Below, piece by piece: positions 26,014-33,334 of a stretch of DNA of 55,183 bases. The stretch is from Acidobacteriota bacterium (GTDB lineage: Bacteria; Acidobacteriota; Vicinamibacteria; Marinacidobacterales; Marinacidobacteraceae), in contig JAJEIY010000055.1 of NCBI GenBank assembly GCA_022828085.1, forward strand, positions 1 through 55,183, written 5' to 3'. The notes under the pieces were generated by a model. The model did not search any database and had not been told where the DNA came from. It worked only from the letters and a program-made list of their open reading frames with translations. The position numbers were made by a program, and so were the translations under genes. How positions within the stretch are numbered: position 1 is the first letter of the stretch; the number at the start of each line of letters is the position of its first letter.

Positions 26014-26860
26014 CACTGAAGCCGCTGGCCCGCCGGCCCCCTCCCGGGCGGACCTCCCGCCCCGGGCGGACCAAGCGGCGACGCTCGTGGCCCGGAACCA
26101 GCTCTCGCCGGACGCCCAGTTGCTCCGTTTCGAGAGCGAAGGGCCCCTTCGCGTCCTGCCGGGCCAGTTCGCCATGGTCCGGGTCGGTGGGGGCGGGTTG
26201 CTGCGACGGCCGTATTCCTACTGCGACCTGCTGGACGACGGCGCCTTCACGCTGCTGGTCAAGGAGGTCGGGGTGGGCACCCGGGCCCTCATGAACCTGC
26301 CCGTGGGCGGGGAGGTGTCCAGTCTGGGTCCGCTGGGGACGACCTTCGACCTGCCGCCTCCGGACCTGACGCCGGTGATCGTTGCCGGCGGAGTGGGGAT
26401 CGCGCCCTTCGTGCTCTTCTGCCGCCGGCTGGCGCAAAGCGGGCGCCGGGGCATCGTGCTGCTCGGTGGAAGGCGCCGTCCCGACCTCTACCTTTGGGAC
26501 GCTTTCGAGCGCTTCGGGATGGACGTCCGGGTGGCCAGTGAAGACGGAAGTGCGGGCCACCACGGACTCGTCACCGCGCTGCTCGACGCCGCGCTGGCGG
26601 ACGCGGGCCGGCCTTTCCTCTACTCCTGCGGGCCGACGGGCATGCTGCTGCGCGTCGCGGAACTGGCAACGGCGGCCGGCGTTCCCCACCAGGTCTCGAT
26701 CGAGCGCCGGATGGGGTGCGGAATGGGTTGCTGCCTCGGCTGCGTCGTCTGGGCGCGGCCCCCGTCCGGCGGTCCGGAGGAGTATCTGCGAAGTTGTACC
26801 GAGGGGCCGGTCTTCGACGCCGAAACGATCGCCTGGGACCGCGACCCCCATCCTCTTTAG
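26003..26860 (+). CDS. pyrK: Dihydroorotate dehydrogenase electron-transfer subunit (PyrK)
   Basis: PyrK passes electrons from dihydroorotate dehydrogenase (PyrD type 1B) to NAD through FAD and a [2Fe-2S] cluster. The 285-residue protein has the FAD motif RRPYSYCDL, the nucleotide loop GGVGIAPFVLFC, YSCGPTGML, and the C-terminal cysteine cluster CGMGCCLGC with a later SCTEGP. The GTG start overlaps the upstream ATPase gene. It is followed by 241 bp of inverted repeats before pyrD, so the two subunits are co-directional but interrupted by an element. Confidence 0.93.
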   Translation: MTPSTEAAGPPAPSRADLPPRADQAATLVARNQLSPDAQLLRFESEGPLRVLPGQFAMVRVGGGGLLRRPYSYCDLLDDGAFTLLVKEVGVGTRALMNLPVGGEVSSLGPLGTTFDLPPPDLTPVIVAGGVGIAPFVLFCRRLAQSGRRGIVLLGGRRRPDLYLWDAFERFGMDVRVASEDGSAGHHGLVTALLDAALADAGRPFLYSCGPTGMLLRVAELATAAGVPHQVSIERRMGCGMGCCLGCVVWARPPSGGPEEYLRSCTEGPVFDAETIAWDRDPHPL

Positions 26861-26863
26861 CGT

Positions 26864-27098
26864 CCCGTGGAAGCAGCAGCCCGCATGGGACCCGCCGAGC
26901 GAAACGCGCGAACCTGCCTGGCTGTTCGGATGCGGGCCGCTCTTCCCACGGGATGGTGGAGCGAATCGCTACGCGATTCCCTCCACCTTTCTTCGTGGGG
27001 AGGGGACACCCCTCCCCATACCCCACCCCTGCGGCGGCTCCCCACCGCGAGCATTGACGCGGCGCTTGTTCCCGGTGGGCGACCCTCGCCGCCGCTCT
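26864..27098 (+). repeat. Divergent structured element between pyrK and pyrD
   Basis: The 241-bp gap is packed with pairing potential. A 23-nt imperfect inverted repeat joins 26864-26886 with 26930-26952. A hairpin at 26955-26987 pairs GGTGGAGcGAATCGC with its complement around loop TAC. A perfect nine-bp hairpin at 26997-27017 is GGGGAGGGG-aca-CCCCTCCCC. CCCACGGGA (26945-26953) can pair with TCCCGGTGGG (27070-27079). The order (enclosing stem, CGC-TAC-GCG hairpin, hairpin with an ACACC loop, GCGCTTGT, closing strand) matches the two elements at 31.3 and 33.2 kb. It begins four bases after the pyrK stop. Confidence 0.7.
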
Positions 27099-27101
27099 CC
27101 A

Positions 27102-28046
27102 ATGGCTGAAGAGAAGTCCGCGACCCTGGACATGGGAGTGGAGGTCGCCGGGCTGCGGCTGCCCACTCCCCTGATCGCCGCCAGCGGCACGTTCGGCTAC
27201 GGCGACGAGTACCGGGAGGTGGCGGACTACGAATGCATCGGCGCCATCTCGGTCAAGGGCCTCTACCTCGAGCCCCGGGAGGGGTGTCCGCCGCCCCGAA
27301 TCTGGGAGACCCCCTCCGGCATGCTGAACGCCATCGGCCTCCAGGAGGTCGGAATCCGGCGTTTCCTGGCCGAGAAGCTCCCGGCCGTGCGGGAGCTCGG
27401 GAAGATCGTCATCGCGAACATCTGCGGGAGCTCGCTCGAGGAATACGGCGAGCTGGCGAAGATCCTCGACCAGGCGGAAGGGGTGTCCGCTATCGAGGTG
27501 AACATTTCCTGTCCGAACGTCGCCGAGGGCGGGATCGAGTTCGGCTGCGACCCGGACATGGCGGCGCGGGCCACCGAAGTGGTGCGCCGCGGCACGCGGC
27601 TTCCGGTGATCCCGAAACTCAGCCCCAGCGCGAGCGACATGGCCGCCGTGGCCCGGCGGGTCGCGGAGGCGGGCGCCGACGCGGTGTCCCTGATCAACAC
27701 CATCCCTGCGATGGCGGTGGACGTGGAGACGCGGCGTCCGCGCCTCGCGAACGTCGTCGGTGGGCTGTCGGGCCCGGCGGTCCGTCCCATCGCGGTGCGC
27801 ATGGTGTGGGAGGTCGCGCGGGGAAGCCGACTTCCGGTCATCGGAATGGGGGGCATCGCGAACGCGGAGGACGCCCTCGAGTTCCTGCTCGTGGGCGCCG
27901 CCGCGGTGCAGATAGGGACCATGAACTTCGTGGACCCCGGCGTCTGGCGGCGTACCTTCGACGGGCTGGCCGCGTACTGCCGCCGGCACGAGGTCGCCGC
28001 GCTGCGGGACCTCACCGGGACGATGCGATCGGGAACCGCCGGGTGA
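27102..28046 (+). CDS. pyrD: Dihydroorotate dehydrogenase, catalytic subunit (PyrD type 1B)
   Basis: This 314-residue FMN enzyme oxidises dihydroorotate to orotate. Key motifs are AASGTFGYGDEY, ISVKGLYLEPREG, PRIWETPSGMLNAIGLQ, EVNISCPNV with the class 1B active-site cysteine, VIPKLSPS, INTIPAMAVD, GGLSGPAV and GMGGI. With pyrK it forms the NAD-linked heterotetramer. The ATG at 27102 follows the intergenic element; the open frame runs upstream through that element but has no family similarity there. The stop overlaps pyrF by four bases (GTGA). Confidence 0.95.
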   Translation: MAEEKSATLDMGVEVAGLRLPTPLIAASGTFGYGDEYREVADYECIGAISVKGLYLEPREGCPPPRIWETPSGMLNAIGLQEVGIRRFLAEKLPAVRELGKIVIANICGSSLEEYGELAKILDQAEGVSAIEVNISCPNVAEGGIEFGCDPDMAARATEVVRRGTRLPVIPKLSPSASDMAAVARRVAEAGADAVSLINTIPAMAVDVETRRPRLANVVGGLSGPAVRPIAVRMVWEVARGSRLPVIGMGGIANAEDALEFLLVGAAAVQIGTMNFVDPGVWRRTFDGLAAYCRRHEVAALRDLTGTMRSGTAG

Positions 28047-28801
28047 CGATACCCCCGGCCGGTTCCGGCCCGGCGCCTCAGCCGCCCTCCGACTGGGTGG
28101 CGCGGCCCGGCGCCGGCGAACTGGTGGTCGCCGTCGATACGCCGTCCCTCGACGAGGCGCTCCGGCTCCGGGATGCGCTGGCCGGCGCGGCCTCGTTCTA
28201 CAAGGTGGGAAAGGAGCTCTTCACGGCGGCGGGCCCGCGCGCCGTTTCCGAGTTTTCGTCGGTGGGGCGCGTCTTCCTGGACCTGAAATTCCATGACATC
28301 CCGGCCACCGTGGCCGGTGCGGTGCGGGCCTCGGCAACTCTGGGGGCGAGCATTCTCGATGTCCATGCCTCCGGGGGACGGCCGATGCTGGAGGCGGCGG
28401 CGCGGGCCGCGTCGGATGCGCCGGCGCCGCCGCTTGTCCTCGGGGTCACCGTCCTGACCCACTTCGATCAGGAGAGCGCCGCCGAGGTGTACCCGGGGGT
28501 GTCCATTCCGGATCAGGTCCTGAACCTCGCGCGGCTCGCGCGGGCCAGCGGTTTGGGGGGCGTGGTGGCCTCCGCCGCCGAAGCGGAGGCGCTCCGGGAC
28601 GCTTTCGGTGACGGTTTCGTGCTGCTCGTCCCGGGGGTCCGGCCGCGTTGGGCGGCGGAAACGCACGATCAGCGGCGGGTCGCTACCCCCGGGGAAGCGG
28701 CACGCCGGGGGGCGAACTACATCGTCGTCGGCCGGGCCATCACGAGGCACGCGGATCCCCGGGCGGCGGCGCTCAGGATCCTTGAGGAAACCCGGGACTG
28801 A
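28043..28801 (+). CDS. pyrF: Orotidine 5'-phosphate decarboxylase (PyrF)
   Basis: PyrF performs the last step of UMP synthesis, decarboxylating OMP. The 252-residue TIM-barrel protein shows the substrate strand LVVAVDTPSLDEALRL, a lysine in FYKVGKELF, the catalytic block FLDLKFHDIPATV (Asp-x-Lys-x-x-Asp), LVPGVRP and the phosphate-binding end YIVVGRAIT. The GTG start is coupled to the pyrD stop. The first ~20 residues (PPAGSGPAPQPP) are a low-complexity extension, so a start further downstream is possible. Confidence 0.94.
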   Translation: MTIPPAGSGPAPQPPSDWVARPGAGELVVAVDTPSLDEALRLRDALAGAASFYKVGKELFTAAGPRAVSEFSSVGRVFLDLKFHDIPATVAGAVRASATLGASILDVHASGGRPMLEAAARAASDAPAPPLVLGVTVLTHFDQESAAEVYPGVSIPDQVLNLARLARASGLGGVVASAAEAEALRDAFGDGFVLLVPGVRPRWAAETHDQRRVATPGEAARRGANYIVVGRAITRHADPRAAALRILEETRD

Positions 28802-28861
28802 TCGGGGTTTTCCCGGCATCCGGAGGACACCCCAACCGCACCGGAACCCTCCGGTCTGTCG

Positions 28862-28889
28862 TTGACTTCGGTGAGAGCGATCCGATAGC
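28862..28889 (+). promoter_or_regulatory. Candidate sigma-70 promoter for the Pal-like gene
   Basis: TTGACT (28862-28867) is separated by 16 bases from GATAGC (28884-28889), about 40 bases upstream of the lipoprotein start. The -35 box is good and the -10 box weak. A strong ribosome site, GGAGG, lies just before the GTG start at 28931. Confidence 0.45.
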
Positions 28890-28930
28890 CTCTGACTGGC
28901 TCTTCATTCGCTGCCCCCGGAGGTTTCCTT

Positions 28931-29497
28931 GTGAGAAAAGCCATCGCCACCCTGCTGTTGCTGTCTCTGGCGACGGTTGCTCTCGGGTTCGCTGTTGCGG
29001 CGTGCTCCTCGCCGCCGCCACCGCCGCCGCCGCCACCCGAGGAGCCGCCGCCACCGCCTCCTCCACCGCCACCGCCACCGCCACCGCCGCCGCCGCCACC
29101 GCCGCCGCCGCCGACGGAGCGGGACATCTATCTGGACACGGACATGATGGAGTTGCAGCAGAACCTCTCGGACGTGTACTTCGCGTACGACGAGTCGGAG
29201 CTGACCGATGCCTCCCGGAGCGCACTCCAGGCCAACTCAGCTTGGCTGCAGCGGCCCTACGTCTCCGCGGCGATCCAGATCGAAGGACACTGCGACGAGC
29301 GCGGCACCGTGGAGTACAACCAGGCGCTCGGTGAGCGCCGGGCTCGCGCTGCCTACGACTACCTCGTATCGCTCGGGGTCCCGGACAGCCGGATCGAGAT
29401 GATCAGCTACGGGAAGGAGCGCCCGCAGTGCACGGAGAGCGACGAGGACTGCTGGCAGCGGAACCGTCGCGCCCACTTCAAGATCACCGCGAAGTAA
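28931..29497 (+). CDS. Pal/OmpA-family lipoprotein with long polyproline linker
   Basis: This 188-residue protein has a lipoprotein signal with lipobox VAAC (Cys25). It continues with nine prolines, two glutamates and about 22 further prolines, then a C-terminal OmpA-like peptidoglycan-binding domain (residues ~75-188). The domain motifs are VYFAYDESEL, IEGHCDERGTVEYN and LGERRARAAYDYL. Pal links the outer membrane to the cell wall and works with Tol. The polyproline stretch probably acts as a stiff spacer, and it is encoded by a CCG/CCA triplet repeat that can change length without a frameshift. The GTG start has GGAGG eight bases upstream. No tolB or ybgF neighbour is present. A strong terminator follows. 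Confidence 0.9.
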   Translation: MRKAIATLLLLSLATVALGFAVAACSSPPPPPPPPPEEPPPPPPPPPPPPPPPPPPPPPPPTERDIYLDTDMMELQQNLSDVYFAYDESELTDASRSALQANSAWLQRPYVSAAIQIEGHCDERGTVEYNQALGERRARAAYDYLVSLGVPDSRIEMISYGKERPQCTESDEDCWQRNRRAHFKITAK

Positions 29498-29512
29498 CCC
29501 TCCCGCTCCCAA

Positions 29513-29556
29513 GAGCGTCCCGGGTCCTGCCGCCGCAGGATCCGGGGCGCTTTTTT
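29513..29556 (+). terminator. Rho-independent terminator after the Pal-like gene
   Basis: AGCGTCCCGGGTCCTGC pairs with GCAGGATCCGGGGCGCT around a CGCC loop and is followed at once by a run of six T. This is the clearest intrinsic terminator in the window, 16 bases after the lipoprotein stop codon. Confidence 0.9.
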
Positions 29557-29712
29557 CGTCGAGCGGTCCGGGACCGGGGGCGCATCGAGTCCGCTGCCGT
29601 CACTTTTCCTGGTCGAGGAGCGCCTGGACGGCCCGGAACGCTGGCCCGTGACGATGGCGCCCCCGGCCTTGGAACGCCGACCCTCAGAGCGGCACGCGCG
29701 GCGCTTCGCGGG

Positions 29713-31128
29713 CTAGCCGGGCCCGGTCCGGCGGCCGCTGGATCCTGGCGACCCGGGGCTTCCGCCGGCTCGGCGCAGGAGTCCGTGACGCTTCATTTTT
29801 TCGTGGAGCGTCGTGGGGTTCATCTGCAGAAAACGGGCTGCCCGCTTCTGGTTTCCCCCCGTCCGTTTGAGCGCCCGCTCGATCAGCCGCTTCTCGATCC
29901 CGGCGATCACTTCCTTCAAGGGTCGGGAACCGGCGCTCGGCGCGTGTGCGGGCCCACCGTCGGGTGGTACGCAGAGCGTCTCGGGCAGGACGGCGCCGGA
30001 GAACCGGGAAACCCGGGCGGTGGCCACCGCGCGCTCCACCCACATGCGGAGTTCCGCCGTGTTTCCCGGCCAGTCGTAGCCGCCACACTCCTCGACCGCC
30101 TTTCCGGAGATCCCGAACGGCGGCTCCCCCGAGGTCTCCGCGGCCCGCTTCAGGAAATGCAGGAGTAGGGCCGGAATGTCCTCCCGGCGCTCGCGCAGGG
30201 GCGGGACACGGATCGTGGAAGTCTCCAGCCGGTTGAGGAGGGCACTCGAGAACGTCCCGGCCCGCACCCGCGCGCGCAGGTCGGGAGTGGCGGAAAGGAT
30301 GAGCCGAAAGGGCGGCGGCCGCCGCAGGGCGTCCTCGAGCGTGGCCTGATCCCGGAGGCGCAGGTGTTCGGCGCCGCTCAGGTAGAGACTTCCGGGCCGG
30401 GCATTGGACGCCTCGGAGGCGACCCCGCGGTCGCCACGCCGCAGTCTCGCGAGGATGGGGCCCAGTTCCGTCGCCAGGCTCGCTGCCTGGAGCGCGAGGA
30501 ACGGCAATGACGCCTGGCGCCCGAGGCGGTGAATGAGCTCCGCGGCCAGTCGCCGGCCGCTGCCCGGCTCGCCCACGACCAGGACCGGGCCGTCGGAAAA
30601 GGCGGTGGTGACGATCGCGCTGCGGATTCCGGCCGCCTCATCCGAGCATCCGACCCAGTCCTCGAGGCGGGTCGCCGCGCGGAGCTGGTGCCGCAGAATG
30701 CGGTTCTCACGGAGGAGCCCGCGGTATCCGATCTCCGCTTCGAGTGAAGTCAGAAGCGACTCCCGCTGGATCGGAAGGGGCACCATTCGCGGGAGTCCCG
30801 AGCCGAGCCCGGGGAAGTGCGGCCTGGGTGTATCCGCGGCGGGGAGCAGGATGGTGGCCACCTCGGGACACAACCGGTTCAGGTGTTCGATCGTCGCCTG
30901 CACCGCTTCGGGCGCCGCCGCCGCGTCCACGATCACCGCCGCGGCGTCCCGGAGGGGTTGCTCCGCCGCTTCCTCCAGGACGGTGGACAACAGCTCGACC
31001 CGCCACGATGCCTCCGTCAGGAACCGGGCCGCCTGGCGGGCCGGCTCGCTGTCTCCGACGACCACCGCGACCTGATCGCCTATGCCGGACGGGGCTTTCG
31101 GGACCAGGGCGGGCGCGGCGAGGGACAT
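29713..31128 (-). CDS. Degenerate NtrC-like protein with Fis-type HTH
   Basis: This 471-residue protein follows the plan of sigma-54 activators: a receiver-like region (residues ~15-130), an AAA-like region (~145-380) and a C-terminal Fis helix-turn-helix (RALKRTGGNQKRAARFLQMN). The ATPase is visibly damaged: Walker A reads GEPGSGRR with arginine for lysine, the GAFTGA loop is missing, and the Walker B acids are replaced (GSLYLSGAEHL). The arginine-finger region and DWPGN motif remain. It should bind DNA but not remodel sigma-54 holoenzyme. The ATG at 31128 is preferred; a TTG at 31209 would add 27 residues without domain similarity. It is downstream of pdxT, beyond a repeat element. Confidence 0.75.
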   Translation of the reverse strand: MSLAAPALVPKAPSGIGDQVAVVVGDSEPARQAARFLTEASWRVELLSTVLEEAAEQPLRDAAAVIVDAAAAPEAVQATIEHLNRLCPEVATILLPAADTPRPHFPGLGSGLPRMVPLPIQRESLLTSLEAEIGYRGLLRENRILRHQLRAATRLEDWVGCSDEAAGIRSAIVTTAFSDGPVLVVGEPGSGRRLAAELIHRLGRQASLPFLALQAASLATELGPILARLRRGDRGVASEASNARPGSLYLSGAEHLRLRDQATLEDALRRPPPFRLILSATPDLRARVRAGTFSSALLNRLETSTIRVPPLRERREDIPALLLHFLKRAAETSGEPPFGISGKAVEECGGYDWPGNTAELRMWVERAVATARVSRFSGAVLPETLCVPPDGGPAHAPSAGSRPLKEVIAGIEKRLIERALKRTGGNQKRAARFLQMNPTTLHEKMKRHGLLRRAGGSPGSPGSSGRRTGPG

Positions 31129-31280
31129 GGAGACACGGGCGAGCTCGGGACTCCCTCCTCCGCGATTCCGCCGCCCGTATGGAGACCCGAAGCCCGGAAA
31201 GGCTTCCAATCAAGAGAACGCTCTCAGCCGGAAATGGTTCCGCCCGTTTTTCCGGTCGTGGCTTGGCGAGTCTCGGCTGT

Positions 31281-31465
31281 TGGCAGCCGATGGCGAAACC
31301 CTCGCGGCGTTCGAACGGCGATGCATCCCGGCTGAACCGGGCCGCTACGCGTCCCTCATCGTTGCGTTTCGGTCGGAATACACCCGGTATTCCTCCCTCA
31401 CGCGCCTTGTCAGCCGGGCGCCTCGACGTTCTCGGCGCTCACGGGGGTTTCACCACCGGCTGCCA
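31281..31465 (+). repeat. Structured element, copy A (137-bp core plus outer stem)
   Basis: The outer stem pairs 31281-31304 with 31442-31465 over 24 positions (21 Watson-Crick, one G-U). The core (31305-31441) contains nested GAACG/CGTTC and CCCGGCTGA/TCAGCCGGG (31327-31335 with 31410-31418). It also contains two internal hairpins: GGGcCGC-TAC-GCGtCCC (31339-31355) and GGAATAC-acccg-GTATTCC (31375-31393). The reverse-strand copy B at 33154-33334 has a core of the same length with about 11 differences. The element overlaps the 3' end of pdxT and supplies its stop codon. Confidence 0.85.
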
Positions 31466-32087
31466 GCTCCAGGAAATACGCGTGGACGCGGGTGTCGTTC
31501 GTCAGTTCCGGGTGGAAGGTCGTCGCGAGGACCCTCCCTTCCCGGACGAACGCCGGCTGTCCGCGCCATTCGGCGAGCACCTCGACGCGCGGACCGGTGC
31601 CGCTGATCACCGGACCCCGGATCATGACCAGGGGCAGGTCCGGTTCACCCAATGCGGAGCAGGAACAGGCGCCCAGGTGGCTCTCGAGTTGGCGGCCGTA
31701 CCCATTGCGCTGAATCTCGATGTCGAGCAGCCCGAGCGACTCCTGCGCCGGATTCTCGACGGTGCGGGCCAGCAGGATGGCGCCGGCGCACGTGCCGTAC
31801 AGCGCGCCTCCTTCCCGGTGAAACGCGATCAGGGGGTCGAAGAGGTCCTCCTCGAGGAGGAACTTGAGCATGGTCGAGCTCTCTCCGCCCGGAATGATCA
31901 GCCCGTCGAGTCCCGCGAGGGCCGCTGCCCGGCGGACTTCCACGGCCTCGATGCCGAGCCGGCGCAGGACGGCGGCGTGGAGCGCAAAGCTCCCCTGGAG
32001 CGCCAGCACGCCGATGCGCGGCGCGGCTGGCGACGGGGCAGGCCCCGGCCCGGGGTCAACGGTCTTCGCTTCGGGAATCGCTCCCAT
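31410..32087 (-). CDS. pdxT: Pyridoxal 5'-phosphate synthase glutaminase subunit (PdxT)
   Basis: PdxT hydrolyses glutamine and channels ammonia to PdxS for PLP synthesis. The 225-residue class I-like amidotransferase has the oxyanion motif GGESSTMLKF, the nucleophile cysteine in GTCAGAILLA, and the His-Glu pair in TTFHPELTND. An ATG at 32087 with GAGGTG upstream is preferred over the GTG at 32093. The N-terminus carries a ~20-residue Pro/Ala extension before IGVLALQGSF. The last ~17 residues (from AAGGETPVS) come from structured element A. The gene follows pdxS on the same strand after 94 bases. Confidence 0.93.
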   Translation of the reverse strand: MGAIPEAKTVDPGPGPAPSPAAPRIGVLALQGSFALHAAVLRRLGIEAVEVRRAAALAGLDGLIIPGGESSTMLKFLLEEDLFDPLIAFHREGGALYGTCAGAILLARTVENPAQESLGLLDIEIQRNGYGRQLESHLGACSCSALGEPDLPLVMIRGPVISGTGPRVEVLAEWRGQPAFVREGRVLATTFHPELTNDTRVHAYFLELAAGGETPVSAENVEAPG

Positions 32088-32181
32088 GGTCACCTCGGTC
32101 GCTCAAGACAGACCACCCTGACGCACGCTGCCTGAGCGCGCTGCCGGACCCGGGCTCCACCGAACCCGGGAAGGGTCAGTA

Positions 32182-33060
32182 CTAGTTGCCGCGGGTCTGC
32201 AGCAACTCTTCTTCCGGCATGGTAGCGATGTCGAGGCCTCGCATCGGCTCGCCGAGGCCCATCGAGACCTCGACCAGCATGGCCGGGTCGCGATAGTGGG
32301 TCACCGCCTTCACGATGGCCTTGGCGCGCTGCTCGGGATCCGTCGACTTGAAGATCCCGGATCCCACGAAGACGGATTCCGCCCCGAGCTGCATGCAGAG
32401 CGCGGCGTCGGCCGGCGTCGCCACTCCTCCCGCTGCGAAGTTCGGCACCGGGAGGCGTCCGTCGCGCGCCACCATCCGCACGATCTCGTAAGGAGCACGG
32501 AGTTCCTTGGCGGCGGACATGAGTTCGTCGTCAGTCAGGATCGTGAGCCGGCGGAGCTCGTTGCCGATCTGTCGCAGGTGCCGCACGGCCTCCACGATGT
32601 TCCCGGAGCCCGCCTCGCCCTTGGTGCGGATGAGCGCCGCGCCCTCGCCGATCCGGCGGAGGGCCTCTCCGAGGTTGCGGCAGCCGCATACGAAGGGCAC
32701 CTCGAACGCGTGCTTGTCGATGTGGTTTTCCTCGTCGGCCGGGGTCAGCACTTCGCTCTCGTCAACGAAGTCCACGCCCATCTCCTGGAGAATCTGCGCC
32801 TCCACGAAGTGGCCGATCCGTACCTTGGCCATGACCGGGATGCTCACCGACTCGATGATCTCCCGGATCTTCTCGGGTGAGGACATCCGGGCCACGCCGC
32901 CGTCCCGGCGGATGTCGGCCGGCACCCGCTCCAGGGCCATCACGCTCACCGCGCCGGCGTCTTCGGCGATCCGGGCCTGCGCGGCGTTGGTGACGTCCAT
33001 GATCGCGCCGCCCTTCAGCATGTCGGCGAGACCCGTCTTCAGTCGGAATTCCGTGCTCAT
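32182..33060 (-). CDS. pdxS: Pyridoxal 5'-phosphate synthase subunit PdxS
   Basis: PdxS condenses ribose 5-phosphate, glyceraldehyde 3-phosphate and ammonia into PLP. The 292-residue TIM-barrel protein is highly conserved: [67 protein letters not shown], and the lysine-bearing [16 protein letters not shown]. The phosphate site is [14 protein letters not shown], followed by VFVGSGIF. The ATG start has AGGAGA seven bases upstream. Together with pdxT it gives a complete DXP-independent vitamin B6 pathway. Confidence 0.97.
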   Translation of the reverse strand: MSTEFRLKTGLADMLKGGAIMDVTNAAQARIAEDAGAVSVMALERVPADIRRDGGVARMSSPEKIREIIESVSIPVMAKVRIGHFVEAQILQEMGVDFVDESEVLTPADEENHIDKHAFEVPFVCGCRNLGEALRRIGEGAALIRTKGEAGSGNIVEAVRHLRQIGNELRRLTILTDDELMSAAKELRAPYEIVRMVARDGRLPVPNFAAGGVATPADAALCMQLGAESVFVGSGIFKSTDPEQRAKAIVKAVTHYRDPAMLVEVSMGLGEPMRGLDIATMPEEELLQTRGN

Positions 33061-33153
33061 TCCAGTCTCCTGAACGGACCTGGCGTCCGTCGAAATGGTT
33101 GTCCGGTGCTGCTCGTCAGCGGCCGGTCAGGCGGTTACCCGATGGGCAATTCT

Positions 33154-33334
33154 ACAGGCTGCGGAGGAGGTCACGTGAGCACCGAGAACGGGGAGGCGCC
33201 CGGCTGACAAGGCGCGTGAGGGAGGAATACCGGGTGTATTCCGACCGACACGCAACGATGAACGCCGCGTAGCGGCGTGGTTCAGCCGGGATGCATCTCC
33301 GTTCGAATGCCGCGTGACCTCCTCCGCAGCCTGT
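33154..33334 (-). repeat. Structured element, copy B (137-bp core plus perfect 22-bp outer stem)
   Basis: The ends 33154-33175 and 33313-33334 are perfect 22-bp inverted repeats, with sequence unlike the stem of copy A. The core (33176-33312, read on the minus strand) matches copy A at about 126 of 137 positions. Its first internal hairpin is ACGCCGC-TAC-GCGGCGT. Relative to copy A, two base pairs are exchanged (G-C to A-T and G-C to C-G) and the mismatched pair is repaired. The element overlaps the 3' end of the EamA gene and supplies its stop. Confidence 0.87.

Noticed and set aside
29009..29114. CCG repeats as a CRISPR or satellite array
   Set aside because: The repeats are in frame inside a lipoprotein gene and encode proline. 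There are no spacers. No CRISPR-like array was seen elsewhere in the window.
31281..33334. Similar short peptides (SNGDASRLN, GRNTPGIPPSRALSAGR) readable from both element copies
   Set aside because: The similarity follows from nucleotide identity. Changes between copies preserve base pairing rather than codons, there is no start or ribosome site, and the frames run into flanking genes.
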